Shown piece by piece: positions 26,240 through 36,310 of a DNA stretch of 59,070 nucleotides; the stretch's first letter is position 1; the number at the start of each line of letters is the position of its first letter. Below the pieces are notes generated by a model. That model worked only from the letters and a program-made list of their open reading frames with translations. It searched no databases and had not been told where the DNA came from. The stretch is from Bradyrhizobium genomosp. I (2014) (GTDB lineage: Bacteria; Pseudomonadota; Alphaproteobacteria; Rhizobiales; Xanthobacteraceae): assembly GCF_000261685.1 (NCBI RefSeq), contig NZ_AJQE01000026.1:1-59070 (forward strand), read 5' to 3'. Position numbers and translations under genes: made by a program.

Positions 26240-27183
26240 TGGCAGCAGAGAACGGGCACGCAGCGAAGGAGACACTGGCGATCCGACGTGCCGATGGCGA
26301 AAGCCGCACGCTCGCCGCTTCGCTGCCGCGCCTGGTGCTCGAGGCCCGCCGCATTGCCGCCAACGTCATCCACGGCCTGCATGGAAGGCGCCGCGCCGGC
26401 TCCGGCGAAAATTTCTGGCAATCCCGCCGCTTCGTCTCGGGCGAACCGTCGCAGAATGTCGACTGGCGCCGCTCGGCGCGTGACGACCATCTCTATGTCC
26501 GCGAGCTCGAATGGGAAGCCGCGCACACGGTCTGGATCTGGCCGGACCGCTCGCCCTCGATGGCATTCGCCTCGAAGACCGCGCGCGAGTCCAAGCTCGA
26601 GCGGACGCTGATCGTCGCCTTCGCGCTCGCCGAGCTGCTCGTCTCCGGCGGCGAGCGCGTCGGCATTCCCGGGCTGATGGCGCCGACCGCAAGCCGCAGC
26701 GTGATCGACAAGATGGCGCAGGCGATGCTGCATGACGATGCCGACCGGCCGAGCCTGCCGCCGTCCTTCGTGCCCGCGGCACTGGCCGAGATCATCGTGC
26801 TGTCGGATTTCTGGTCGCCGATCTCCGAGATCAGGATGACGCTCGCGGGGCTCTCCGGCTCCGGCGCGCACGGCACGATGGTGCAGGTCGTCGATCCCGC
26901 CGAGGAGTCGTTTCCCTATTCCGGCCGCGTCGAATTCGTCGAGCCGGAAGGCTTTGGCGTGATCACCGCCGGCCGCGCCGAGAGCTGGGCGCAGGACTAT
27001 ACCGCGCGGCTCGCGCTGCATCGCGACCAGATCCGCGCCGAGACCAACAAGCTGGACTGGCTGTTCACGACGCACGCGACCGACCGCTCCGCCGCGGAGC
27101 TGCTGCTGTTCCTGCATGCCGGCATGCAGGTGAGCAAGTCGGGCGCCCGCACCACGACGATCAAGGCGGGGCCGGCCGCATGA
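26239..27183 (+). CDS. DUF58 domain protein
   Basis: 314 residues from the ATG that shares one base with the moxR stop. The DUF58 signature GRRRAGSGENFWQSRRFVSG then EPSQNVDWRRSARDDHLYVR is at about 47-85. ELEWEAAHTVWIWPDRSPSM introduces a VWA-like domain. The family acts with MoxR ATPases, but the process is not established in rhizobia. Its stop overlaps the next start (ATGATG). Confidence 0.93.
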
Positions 27184-29990
27184 TGGGATTGCCTCTCGCC
27201 TTCACGCAACCGCTGCTCCTGATCGGCCTCGTCAGCCTGCCGGTGCTGTGGTGGCTGCTCCGCGTGATGCCGCCGCGGCCGCGCCGCATCGAGTTTCCGC
27301 CGACCCGCCTGCTGTTCGACATCGCGCCCAGGGAAGAGACGCCGTCGCGGACGCCGTGGTGGCTGACCGCGTTGCGGCTGCTGGCTGCGGCGCTCGTCAT
27401 TTTCGCCGCCGCCGGCCCGATCTGGAATCCGCAAACAGGCCTCGCCGGCAGCAAGGCGCCGCTGATGATCATGTTCGACGACGGCTGGAGCGCCGCATCG
27501 CACTGGGACGTCAGGATCAGGACCGCGGACGAGCTGATCGCGAACGCCGACAATGACCGCCGTGCCATCGCGCTGGTGCCGCTGTCGGAGCCGAACCGCG
27601 ACATCACCCTGATGCCGGCGGGCGCGGCGCGCGTCGCGCTGCGGCAACTCACGCCGAAGCCCTATTCGATCGATCGCGTCGAGACGCTGGCTGCGGTCGA
27701 CCGTTTCCTCAAAGTCACCGGCGACTGCGAGATCGCCTGGCTCTCCGACGGCGTCGACACCGGCCGCGGCGAGGATTTCGTGCAGGGCCTCGGCAAGACC
27801 ATCGGCGATCGCAGCCTGACCGTGTTCGAAGGCGGCACTTCCTCGCCGCTGGCGCTGGTCGCGGCCGAGAACGCTGCGGCGAAGATGACGGTGAAGGTGC
27901 TGCGCACCGACAGCGGCATCGCGGTCGGCACCGTACGCGCGCTCGACCAGAAGGCTTCGCCGATCGGCGAAGCCCGCTATTCGTTCGGCCCGCAGGACAA
28001 GGAAACCGAAGCCGCGTTCGACCTGCCGGTCGAACTGCGCAACGACATCACCCGGCTCGAAATATCCGGCGAGCGCTCTGCCGGCGCGGTGCAGCTGCTC
28101 GACAAGCGCTGGCGCCGCCGCGCGATCGGCATCGTCTCGGGCTCGACCAGCGAGACCGCACAGCCGCTGCTGGCGCCGACCTTCTATCTCACCCGCGCAC
28201 TGGCGCCGTTCGCCGACGTCCGGCTCGCCGACAAGGGCTCGCCACAGCAGGGCATCACACAATTTCTGGACCAGAAGCTGCCGATGATCATCCTCGCCGA
28301 TATCGGCACCATCGCCCCTGAGCTCCGCGAGCGCCTCAATGCCTGGATCGACCAGGGCGGCGTGCTGGTGCGGTTCGCAGGGCCAAGGCTGGCGCAGGCC
28401 GAGGACGATCTCGTCCCGGTCAAGCTGCGCAAGGGCGGCCGCACGCTCGGCGGCAGCCTGACCTGGGAGAAGCCGCAGCATCTGGCTTCCTTCGCGGCCG
28501 ACGGCCCGTTTGCGGGCGTCGCGGTGCCCAAGGACGTCACCGTGAGCCGCCAGGTGCTGGCCGAGCCCGACGCCGTGCTCGCCACCAAGAGCTGGGCCTC
28601 GCTGGAAGACGGCACGCCGCTCGTGACCGGCGAGCATCGCGGCAAGGGCCTCGTCAGCCTGTTCCACGTCAGCGCCGACATGCGCTGGTCGGACCTGCCG
28701 ATGTCGGGCACCTTCGTCGAAATGCTGCGGCGGGTGGTCGACATGTCCGGCTACACGTCCAAGCCGGGCGCGGGTGTTGCCAGCGAAGCGACTGCCGAGA
28801 CGGTCGCGCCGCTGCACATCCTCGACGGCTTCGGCGCCTTCGGCCCGCCGCCTGCAACCGCAAAACCGCTGCCTGCGGATTACCGCGACCGCGCCACCCC
28901 CGATCATCCGCCCGGCTTCTATGGTCCGGCCGAAGGACCGCTCGCCGTGAACACGCTTGCTAGCGCCGACCGCATCGCTGCCCTGAACACCGCGGGCCTG
29001 CGTGCCCGGCACGCCACCTACACCAATGCCGAGCCGCGCGACCTGCGCGGCTGGCTGCTGTCCACCGCGCTTGCGCTGTTCCTGATCGACGCCATCATCG
29101 TCGCGGTGCTCGGCGGCGGCCTTGCCGCGCTGCTGCGCCGCCGCGCCGCGCCCGCAATGATCGTGCTCGCCTTGCTCGCAGGATTCGCGTCGCTCTCGCC
29201 CGCGCCGTCGCGCGCCGATAGCGCATCCGACGAGTTCGCGATGAAGGCGGTGTCGCAGACCCGGCTCGCCTATGTCGTGACCGGCAATGCCGACGTCGAC
29301 TCCATCGTCAAGGCGGGGATGAACGGGCTGACGCTGTTCCTGGCCCAGCGCACTGCGCTCGAGGCCGGCGATCCCGTCGGCGTCGATCCGGCGCGCGACG
29401 AGCTCGCCTTCTTCCCGTTGATCTACTGGCCGATCGTGCCGGGCACGCCGAAGCCGCCGCAGGATGCCATCAACAAGATCGACGCCTACATGAAGCAGGG
29501 CGGCACCGTGCTGTTCGACACCCGCGACGCGATCGAGGCACCGCCCGGCGCGAAGGGCGCGTCGCAGACGCCGGGCATGCAGACGTTGCGCGACATCCTG
29601 TCGTCGCTCGACGTGCCCGAACTCGAGCCGGTGCCGCGCGAGCACGTGCTGACCAAGACCTTCTATCTGCTGCGCGACTTCCCCGGCCGCTTCACGGCCG
29701 GCCAGACCTGGGTCGAGACCCTGCCGCGCGACGACGACGAGGACAGCGCGCAGCGGCCGGCACGCGGCGGCGACGGCGTCTCGCCGATCATCATCACCTC
29801 GAACGATCTTGCCGGCGCCTGGGCCGTGCGGCCCGACGGACAGGCCATGCTGCCGGTGACCGGCGGCGACCCCCGCCAGCGCGAATTCGCCTACCGCGCC
29901 GGCGCCAACATCGTGATGTACACGCTGACCGGCAACTACAAGGCGGACCAGGTGCACGCACCGGCGCTGATCGAACGGCTGGGGCAATGA
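27180..29990 (+). CDS. BatA-like/DUF4159 membrane protein
   Basis: 936 residues. The N-terminus is the aerotolerance-operon (BatA) type: a membrane helix (about 8-28), RRIEFPPTRLLFDI and a second helix (about 62-82). The middle has a glutamine-amidotransferase-like region with MIILADIGTIAPELRERLNA. Another membrane pair at about 620-680 leads to a C-terminal DUF4159 domain (about 700-936: TRLAYVVTGNADVDSIVKAG, GGTVLFDTRD). Start choice is between two adjacent ATGs (27180, 27183). It may present a periplasmic domain to an unknown client of MoxR. Confidence 0.9.
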   Translation: MMGLPLAFTQPLLLIGLVSLPVLWWLLRVMPPRPRRIEFPPTRLLFDIAPREETPSRTPWWLTALRLLAAALVIFAAAGPIWNPQTGLAGSKAPLMIMFDDGWSAASHWDVRIRTADELIANADNDRRAIALVPLSEPNRDITLMPAGAARVALRQLTPKPYSIDRVETLAAVDRFLKVTGDCEIAWLSDGVDTGRGEDFVQGLGKTIGDRSLTVFEGGTSSPLALVAAENAAAKMTVKVLRTDSGIAVGTVRALDQKASPIGEARYSFGPQDKETEAAFDLPVELRNDITRLEISGERSAGAVQLLDKRWRRRAIGIVSGSTSETAQPLLAPTFYLTRALAPFADVRLADKGSPQQGITQFLDQKLPMIILADIGTIAPELRERLNAWIDQGGVLVRFAGPRLAQAEDDLVPVKLRKGGRTLGGSLTWEKPQHLASFAADGPFAGVAVPKDVTVSRQVLAEPDAVLATKSWASLEDGTPLVTGEHRGKGLVSLFHVSADMRWSDLPMSGTFVEMLRRVVDMSGYTSKPGAGVASEATAETVAPLHILDGFGAFGPPPATAKPLPADYRDRATPDHPPGFYGPAEGPLAVNTLASADRIAALNTAGLRARHATYTNAEPRDLRGWLLSTALALFLIDAIIVAVLGGGLAALLRRRAAPAMIVLALLAGFASLSPAPSRADSASDEFAMKAVSQTRLAYVVTGNADVDSIVKAGMNGLTLFLAQRTALEAGDPVGVDPARDELAFFPLIYWPIVPGTPKPPQDAINKIDAYMKQGGTVLFDTRDAIEAPPGAKGASQTPGMQTLRDILSSLDVPELEPVPREHVLTKTFYLLRDFPGRFTAGQTWVETLPRDDDEDSAQRPARGGDGVSPIIITSNDLAGAWAVRPDGQAMLPVTGGDPRQREFAYRAGANIVMYTLTGNYKADQVHAPALIERLGQ

Positions 29991-30028
29991 TGCGGGTTTC
30001 AAAGCTGAATGCCCGCCAAACCGAAGCC

Positions 30029-30112
30029 GTCATGCCCGGGCTTGTCCCGGGCATCCACGTTCTTCTTGTCCTGCGGCAAGGCGTGGATGGCCGGGACAGG
30101 CCCGGCCATGAC
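30029..30112. repeat. Palindromic intergenic repeat, type B
   Basis: Begins GTCATGCCCGGGCTTGTCCC and ends GGACAGGCCCGGCCATGAC, with a central GGCATCCACG/CGTGGATGG pair. It sits inside the MoxR operon between the DUF4159 gene and its last gene. Confidence 0.9.
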
Positions 30113-30132
30113 GATGCCGAGAGAGTAACGCT

Positions 30133-32196
30133 ATGAACTACGGCATCGCATTCACGCCGCTTGTCCCCGCGATCGTGCTGTGGCTCGCGCTCGCCGCGAT
30201 CGTCATCGTCGCGCTCGTGCTGCTGGTTGCTCGCGCACGCGGCGCCGCGGTGCGCGTGGCCGCGCTGGCGCTGTTCCTGCTGGCGCTCGCCAATCCCTCC
30301 TTCACCCGCGAGGATCGCGATCCCCTCACCTCGGTCGCCGCAGTCGTCGTCGACAAGAGTCCGAGCCAGAATTTCGGCAACCGCAACCGTGAGGCCGCAG
30401 CTGCGCAGGAAGCGCTGGTCGACAGCCTGAAGAAGATCAAGGGACTGGAGGTCCGCGTCGTCGAGGCCGGACAGGCCGATGGCGAGACCGACGGCACCAA
30501 GCTGTTCGGCGCCCTCGCCTCGGCATTGTCGGATGTCCCGGTCGACCGCGTCGCCGGCGCGTTCCTGATCACCGACGGCCGCGTCCACGACATCCCGGCG
30601 AACGCCGCCGCGCTCGGTTTCCAGGCGCCGGTGCACGCGCTGATCACCGGGCAGAAGGACGAGCGCGACCGTCGCATCGCGGTCACGGCGGCGCCGCGCT
30701 TCGGCATCGTCGGCCAGACCCAGACCATCAGCTACCGCCTCGACGACCAGGGCGTCTCGGGTGAGCGCGCAAAGGTTACGATCCGCAGGGACGGCGAGGT
30801 CATCAACGAGCGCACGCTGGGAAGCGGCCAGAGCGCGAGCGTCGACGTCGACATCAAGCACGCCGGCCCGAACATCGTGGAGATCGAGGCCTCGCCGCTC
30901 GAACGAGAATTGACGCCGGTGAATAACCGCGCGGTCGTCGCCATCGACGGCGTGCGCGACAAGCTGCGCGTGCTCCTGGTCTCGGGCGAGCCGCATTCCG
31001 GCGAGCGCACCTGGCGCAATCTGCTCAAATCCGACGCCAGCGTCGACCTCGTGCATTTCACCATCCTGCGTCCGCCGGAAAAACAGGACGGCACGCCGAT
31101 CAACGAATTGTCGCTGATCGCGTTTCCGACGCGCGAGCTGTTCCAGCAGAAGATCAACGAATTCCAGCTGATCATCTTCGACCGCTACGCCCGTCAGGGC
31201 GTGCTGCCGATCGCCTATTTCGACAACATCACGCGCTATGTCCGCTCGGGCGGCGCGGTGCTGGTCTCGGCCGGGCCCGACTACGCCTCCAACACCAGCA
31301 TCTGGCGCACGCCGCTGGATTCGGTGCTGCCGGCCGAGCCGGTCGGCGTGACCGAAAAGCCGTTCTATGCGCATCTGTCGGACATCGGCAAACGCCATCC
31401 CGTCACACGCGGGCTGGAAGGCTCGGCGAGCGAACCGCCGCACTGGAGCCGGTTCTTCCGCACCGTCGACACCCGCAATGCCGTGAACCCGCCTGTCATG
31501 ACCGGCGCCGACGGCAAGCCGCTGTTGTTCCTGTCGCGCTTCGGCGAGGGCCGCGTCGCGCTGCTGCTATCCGACCACATCTGGCTGTGGGCGCGCGGCT
31601 ATGAAGGCGGCGGGCCGCATCTCGACCTGCTCAGGCGGATGTCGCACTGGCTGATGAAGCAGCCGGACCTCGACGAGGAAGCGCTGCGGCTCCAGGTGCA
31701 GGGCAAGGACCTCGTCGTGGTGCGCCAGACCATGGCGGACAGCGTCCAGCCGGTGCGCGTCATCTCGCCATCTGGCGTGTCGCACGATTTGACGCTGAGC
31801 GCCGGCGAGCCCGGCGAATGGCGCGCCAGCCTGCCGGCGAGCGAGCTCGGCCTGTGGCAGGCCACCGACGGCACGCTGAAGGCGCTGATCAATGTCGGCC
31901 CGACCAATCCGAAGGAGTTCTCGGAAGTCACCTCCATCGTCGACACCCTGAAGCCGCTGACGCAGGCGACCGGTGGCGACGCCGTGCGCGTGGCCAGTGG
32001 CAACAGCGTCGAGCTGCCGCGCATCCTGCCGGTGCGCTCCACCAGCGTCTTCCACGGCGACGGCTGGATGGGCGTGCGCATGCGCGATGCCAGCGTGGTG
32101 AAGGGCGTCGGCGTGCTGCCGATCTTCGCCGGCCTGATCGGCCTGTTGCTGCTGCTCGGCGCGTTCGCGGCGACCTGGATGCGCGAGGGGCGGTGA
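30133..32196 (+). CDS. Membrane protein of the MoxR operon (GATase1-like fold)
   Basis: 687 residues. It has an N-terminal membrane pair (about 12-55), a long soluble region with VWA-like AAVVVDKSPSQNFGNRNREA (about 70-90) and an amidotransferase-like segment with LRVLLVSGEPHSGERTWRNL and YVRSGGAVLVSAGPDYASN. A final membrane helix lies at about 660-682. The family regularly follows MoxR-DUF58-DUF4159 in Alphaproteobacteria. Function is unknown, probably envelope-related. The 143-base gap before it, carrying a type B repeat, is the only sizeable break in the operon. Confidence 0.85.
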   Translation: MNYGIAFTPLVPAIVLWLALAAIVIVALVLLVARARGAAVRVAALALFLLALANPSFTREDRDPLTSVAAVVVDKSPSQNFGNRNREAAAAQEALVDSLKKIKGLEVRVVEAGQADGETDGTKLFGALASALSDVPVDRVAGAFLITDGRVHDIPANAAALGFQAPVHALITGQKDERDRRIAVTAAPRFGIVGQTQTISYRLDDQGVSGERAKVTIRRDGEVINERTLGSGQSASVDVDIKHAGPNIVEIEASPLERELTPVNNRAVVAIDGVRDKLRVLLVSGEPHSGERTWRNLLKSDASVDLVHFTILRPPEKQDGTPINELSLIAFPTRELFQQKINEFQLIIFDRYARQGVLPIAYFDNITRYVRSGGAVLVSAGPDYASNTSIWRTPLDSVLPAEPVGVTEKPFYAHLSDIGKRHPVTRGLEGSASEPPHWSRFFRTVDTRNAVNPPVMTGADGKPLLFLSRFGEGRVALLLSDHIWLWARGYEGGGPHLDLLRRMSHWLMKQPDLDEEALRLQVQGKDLVVVRQTMADSVQPVRVISPSGVSHDLTLSAGEPGEWRASLPASELGLWQATDGTLKALINVGPTNPKEFSEVTSIVDTLKPLTQATGGDAVRVASGNSVELPRILPVRSTSVFHGDGWMGVRMRDASVVKGVGVLPIFAGLIGLLLLLGAFAATWMREGR

Positions 32197-32250
32197 TCTC
32201 CCGAGGCGTGATGGCCTTGAGTTAAGTCGACGGCCTCCAGGGCTCGTTCG

Positions 32251-32285
32251 AACCTCTCCCGCTTGCTTGCGGGAGAGGGAGCGCA
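32251..32285. repeat. Short inverted repeat CCTCTCCCGC...GCGGGAGAGG
   Basis: ACCTCTCCCGCTTGCTTGCG with GCGGGAGAGGGA. A related copy lies at about 36225-36250 (CCTCCCCGCAAGCGGGAGAGG). It has no T run. It is a small dispersed element after the MoxR operon. Confidence 0.7.
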
Positions 32286-32402
32286 CCTGCTTCGTGCTAC
32301 ATCAGGCCTGGTCTCATCGTGCTGGAGTTGCCCGAACGACACATCGGCTGAGCGGCCTGCGCGGGCCCATCCGTCCGCCGTTGACATCAGCTGATCGATC
32401 GG

Positions 32403-32425
32403 GCGATGTTACACTATAACATCGC
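32403..32425. promoter_or_regulatory. Zur-type palindromic operator
   Basis: GCGATGTTA-CACTA-TAACATCGC, perfect nine-base arms with a five-base spacer. It resembles the alphaproteobacterial Zur box built on TGTTATAnnATAACA. It is centred 55 bases before the DUF2946 ATG, where it would cover the promoter. Confidence 0.7.
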
Positions 32426-32468
32426 GGCGTCCTGGGATTGACGCCCCGATGTGAGGGTGGCTTTCCAG

Positions 32469-32885
32469 ATGAAGTGGTTCCGGTCGAATATCAGGCACGG
32501 CGCCCGGCTCGCGTTGTTCGCGATGCTGGTGCAGTTCGGGCTGACGTTCGGCCATAGCCATTGGTTCGCCCAAGCCGCTCCACTTGCCCAAGCCACGCTC
32601 CAGCAGACCGATGGCGCCAAAGAGGGCGCCAAGGATCAGGCCACGGTCGACCGCGCAGCGGTTCACAAGCAATCGCCGGCGAGTCCCGACCGCGAGCATC
32701 CGGGCGAGGACAATTGCGCGATCTGCGCCGTCGTCGCGATGGCGGGCACGATCCTGTTCGCCACGCCGCCCCTGCTGCAACTGCCGCAGGCGATCGATCT
32801 GCTCTACCGCACCACCGATGCCGAGTTTCTCCATCTGAAATCGGCCGGCACGGCGTTCCAGCCGCGCGCCCCTCCCGCGTCCTGA
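32469..32885 (+). CDS. DUF2946-type protein of a predicted zinc operon
   Basis: 138 residues from the ATG at 32469 (MKWFRSNIRHG); GTG codons at 32451 and 32457 are alternatives. A hydrophobic leader (about 12-27) ends FGHSHWF. A His/Asp/Glu-rich middle is followed by DNCAICAVVAMAG with a CxxC pair (about 92-105) and a second hydrophobic segment. DUF2946 proteins often neighbour metal or TonB genes. The Zur-like box upstream and the ZnuD-like receptor downstream suggest a periplasmic or membrane part in zinc handling. Confidence 0.72.
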   Translation: MKWFRSNIRHGARLALFAMLVQFGLTFGHSHWFAQAAPLAQATLQQTDGAKEGAKDQATVDRAAVHKQSPASPDREHPGEDNCAICAVVAMAGTILFATPPLLQLPQAIDLLYRTTDAEFLHLKSAGTAFQPRAPPAS

Positions 32886-33030
32886 CTTCCAACGCTTGAT
32901 CACGCCCAGCCTCGCCGGACGCCGGCGAATGCCTGGGAGAAGTTGAAGTCGAATTCCGTCGCGCCGCGACGGCAGGCCGCCTCCGATCAGCAGACCATCA
33001 TCTGGACGGCGCCTGACTGGAATCAGGACC

Positions 33031-35400
33031 ATGTCATTTCAATCGCGACGCGCGCAGCGTCTTGGCGGAGCCAGCCTGCTCCTGCTAGGTGCCGCCGCCA
33101 CGCCCGCTTTCGCTCAAGAGCCGGCGCAAGACAAATCGTCGACCGAGATCCCCGCCGTCACCGTGACGGCGCCGAGCCCCATCGTGCGCAGAGCGGTGGT
33201 GCCGTCGCGCAACGCGGGCCGCGGCACGCGGACCGCACGGGTGCGCAGCCGCCAACAGACGGCAGAAGCGGCGCCGGCAGCCCCAGTGCCTGCCGCACCT
33301 CAGCAGGGCGTGCTGCCAATCGTGACCAACCAGTTCGCCACCGTCACCGTGGTGCCGAACGAGGAGATCCGCCGCGAGGGCGGCGGCCAGCTCGGCGACC
33401 TCCTGTTCTCCAAGCCCGGCATCACCGGGTCGAGCTTCGCGCCGGGCGCATCCAGCCGGCCGATCATCAGGGGTCTCGACGTCAATCGTGTCGGCATCCT
33501 CGAGAACGGCACCAATGGCGGCGGCGCCTCCGACCTCGGCGAGGATCATTTCGTCCCGATCGATACGCTCGCGACCAACCAGGTCGAAGTGATCCGCGGA
33601 CCCGCCGCGCTTCGCTACGGCTCGACCTCGATCGGCGGCGTCGTCGCCGCCACCAACAACCGGATTCCGGATGCGTTGCCTGCTTGCGCGCCGTCGTTCC
33701 AGAGCTACGGGCTGCCGACGAAGGCGCCGCTCGCGACTGCCGCGACTTCGCCCTGCGTCACCGCCGAGACGCGTACCGCGTTCGACTCGGTCAACCGCGG
33801 CGTCGAAGGCGGCATTCTGCTCGACGGCGGCGGCAACAACTTCGCCGTCCACGCCGATGCGTACGGCCGCAACACCTCCGACTACTACATCCCGGGTTAC
33901 CCCTACCGCTTCGACGACACGCGGCCGGTCGGCAACCATCAGCCGAATTCGGCAACGCGATCGGACGGCGCCTCGATCGGCGGCTCGTACTTCTTCACGG
34001 GCGGCTTCATCGGCGCGGCGATCACGCAGAACGATTCGCTCTACCACATCCCCGGCATCGACGGGGCCGATCACCAGACCCGTATCGATGCGCACCAGAC
34101 CAAGATCACCATGAAGGGCGAGTACCGGCCCGACGCGGCGGCGATCGATGCGATCCGCTTCTGGGCAGGTGCCACCAACTACCGCCACAACGAGATTGGC
34201 CTCGCCGACCCTGCAGATCTGACGACCCTGGGCGTCCGGCAGACCTTCACGAACAGGGAAGAGGAGATCCGGGTCGAAACGCAACTGATGCCGTTCAATG
34301 CGCGATTTGCCGAGATCACGACCGCGTTCGGTTTTCAGGCCGCACATCAGGAGCTGACCGCGCCGAGCCCTGACGATCCCGGCGCGCTCTTCAACGGCCT
34401 GTGGAATCCGAACCGCAACATGCGTGAAGCGGGTTACGTCTTCAACGAGCTGAAATTCACCGACACGACCAAGGCCCAGATTGCCGGCCGGATCGAGCAT
34501 GTCGACCTGAGCGGATCGACGCCCGATTTTCCCGCCGATTTCCTGCCGAACGGCGATCCTCAGACCAGCATCGCTCGCAATCTGCATTTCACGCCGAAGA
34601 GCGGCAGCGTCGGCCTGATCCAGAACCTGCCGTACGACCTCGTCGGCAGCATCACCGCACAATATGTCGAGCGCGCACCGAAACCAGCCGAGTTGTTCTC
34701 CCGCGGCCCGCACGATGCGACCGCCACCTTCGATATCGGCAACCCTAACCTGACGCTCGAGACCGCCAAGACGGTCGAGGTCGGCCTGCGCCGCGCAACA
34801 GGGCCGCTCCGGTTCGAGGCCACCGCCTACTACACCCGCTTCGACAATTTCATCTTTCGGCGGCTGACCGGCGTAATGTGCGATGAAGATTTTGCGTCCT
34901 GCGGCGCGCCTGATGCAGAGCTCAACCAGGCCGTCTACTCGCAGAGGAATGCGATCTTCCGTGGCGGTGAATTCCAGAGCCAGATCGACGTCGGCCCGCT
35001 TTATGGCGGCATCTGGGGTTTTGAGGATCAGTTCGACATCGTCCGCGCCACCTTCACCGATGGCACCAACGTTCCCCGGATTCCGCCGGCGCGCATCGGT
35101 GCCGGCCTGTTCTGGCGCGACTCCAACTGGCTGGCACGCATCAATCTTCTGCACGCCTTCCCGCAAAGCAACGTTGCGGAGATCGCCGAGACGCCCACGC
35201 CCGGCTACAACCTCCTGAAGGCAGAGGTCAGCTACAAGACCAAGCTCGGCGCAAACTGGCTCGGCGCGCGGGAGATGTATGCAGGCCTGGTCGGCAACAA
35301 TCTTCTCAACGAGAAGATCCGCAACTCAGTATCCTACACCAAGGACGAGGTGTTGATGCCCGGCATCGGCGTGCGGGCGTTCGCGAACTTCAAGTTCTGA
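33031..35400 (+). CDS. TonB-dependent outer-membrane receptor, ZnuD-like
   Basis: 789 residues. Signal peptide to about residue 28 (PAFAQE), TonB-box region, then a plug with RPIIRGLDVNRVGILENG (about 143-160) and VEVIRGPAALRYGSTSIGGV, followed by NNRIPDALP. This IRGLD...GGV..NRIP order is that of ZnuD and related zinc/heme receptors. The barrel ends in NFKF. CAGGA precedes the ATG. The window places it in one unit with a Zur-type operator and DUF2946, so zinc is the likely ligand, an inference. An overlapping plus-strand frame upstream (32943) is a shadow. Confidence 0.9.
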   Translation: MSFQSRRAQRLGGASLLLLGAAATPAFAQEPAQDKSSTEIPAVTVTAPSPIVRRAVVPSRNAGRGTRTARVRSRQQTAEAAPAAPVPAAPQQGVLPIVTNQFATVTVVPNEEIRREGGGQLGDLLFSKPGITGSSFAPGASSRPIIRGLDVNRVGILENGTNGGGASDLGEDHFVPIDTLATNQVEVIRGPAALRYGSTSIGGVVAATNNRIPDALPACAPSFQSYGLPTKAPLATAATSPCVTAETRTAFDSVNRGVEGGILLDGGGNNFAVHADAYGRNTSDYYIPGYPYRFDDTRPVGNHQPNSATRSDGASIGGSYFFTGGFIGAAITQNDSLYHIPGIDGADHQTRIDAHQTKITMKGEYRPDAAAIDAIRFWAGATNYRHNEIGLADPADLTTLGVRQTFTNREEEIRVETQLMPFNARFAEITTAFGFQAAHQELTAPSPDDPGALFNGLWNPNRNMREAGYVFNELKFTDTTKAQIAGRIEHVDLSGSTPDFPADFLPNGDPQTSIARNLHFTPKSGSVGLIQNLPYDLVGSITAQYVERAPKPAELFSRGPHDATATFDIGNPNLTLETAKTVEVGLRRATGPLRFEATAYYTRFDNFIFRRLTGVMCDEDFASCGAPDAELNQAVYSQRNAIFRGGEFQSQIDVGPLYGGIWGFEDQFDIVRATFTDGTNVPRIPPARIGAGLFWRDSNWLARINLLHAFPQSNVAEIAETPTPGYNLLKAEVSYKTKLGANWLGAREMYAGLVGNNLLNEKIRNSVSYTKDEVLMPGIGVRAFANFKF

Positions 35401-35552
35401 TCTTGAGCCAGTCGGGCCCACGGGCCCCGACACACCTCGCGCCTCGGATTGCGCTTTCAGCGAAATCCGGGCTGCACGGCTGTCTCCACAGCAACGACGG
35501 AGTATGAAGCACGGCCACGGCGCTTCCAATTCACAGCGCCGTAGCCCCTACC

Positions 35553-36068
35553 CTACCCCCGCGCCTTGCTCCAGTCCGGACCGACCGGCCCCGCCACCCC
35601 CTCGAACGCGCCGTCGACGAGTTCGAACACCAGGATGCGGGCGGCATCGACAGGGCCCGGCATGGTGACGCGGCCCTTGGGGACCGGCTTGAAGCCGACG
35701 CGGCTGTAATATGGTTCGTCGCCGACCAGCAGCACGAGGCGGTGACCTTTCGCCTTCGCGTCCTTCAGCGCGCGCTCCATCAACAGACGGCCGACGCCGC
35801 GACCGCGGAACGGCGGCTCGACGGTGAGCGGCCCGAGCAGCAGCGCGGGCGTCTCACCGATCAGGATCGGCAACTGCCTGACCGAGCCGACCAGCAGCGT
35901 GCCGATGCGGGCGGTGAAGGACAGTTCGAGCACATGGTCGACGTGCTCGCGAATCCGGTAGGCGCTCAGCACGAAGCGGCCGGGACCAAAGGTACGTTCG
36001 TGCAGCCGCTCGATCGCCTGAGCGTCGCCGGCGGCCTCCGGAAGGATGGTCAGTGAGAGGTCGGTCAT
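35553..36068 (-). CDS. GNAT family N-acetyltransferase
   Basis: 171 residues from the ATG at 36068; longer in-frame starts run through a repeat and are rejected. The acetyl-CoA site LTVEPPFRGRGVGRLLMERA has the R/QxxGxG/A pattern (about 78-97), and LVLLVGDEPYYSRVGFKPV is the second hallmark (about 107-125). It matches the YhbS-like GNAT group. The substrate is unknown. A 240-base gap with a repeat separates it from the Nudix gene. Confidence 0.9.
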   Translation of the reverse strand: MTDLSLTILPEAAGDAQAIERLHERTFGPGRFVLSAYRIREHVDHVLELSFTARIGTLLVGSVRQLPILIGETPALLLGPLTVEPPFRGRGVGRLLMERALKDAKAKGHRLVLLVGDEPYYSRVGFKPVPKGRVTMPGPVDAARILVFELVDGAFEGVAGPVGPDWSKARG

Positions 36069-36211
36069 GTCAATTCGCGGAGTAGCACTTGCGCATGCGA
36101 AGGTCCATGGGCGGTGGCCGTGGACGGGCTTCGTCTCTCCCCAGCCGGAAGAGTGAACTGCATTGCCTCCGTGATCGAGATATTCCCTGCGTCGAGAAAG
36201 CCTCCACACCC

Positions 36212-36252
36212 GGCGCTTCGCGCCGACCTCCCCGCAAGCGGGAGAGGTCGAG
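36212..36252. repeat. Short inverted repeats in the 36.1-36.3 kb gap
   Basis: CGGCGCTTCGCGCCGACCTC followed by CCCCGCAAGCGGGAGAGGTC: two small hairpins, the second related to the element at 32251. Nothing else is recognisable in this gap. Confidence 0.6.
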
Positions 36253-36310
36253 CGAGCCCGCGGTCCGATCGATTCAACCAAGATCCATCTCGCTTCAGCA
36301 CAGGCCGCCC

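Noticed and set aside
26997..30002. 1001-residue open frame on the minus strand
   Set aside because: Antisense to the DUF58 and DUF4159 genes, low-complexity Arg/Gln-rich product with no ribosome site; a codon-bias artefact.
32943..34373. 476-residue plus-strand frame overlapping the receptor gene
   Set aside because: Runs out of frame with the clear TonB receptor and is Arg-rich without motifs.
33085..35166. 693-residue open frame on the minus strand
   Set aside because: Antisense to the TonB receptor, no recognisable domain.
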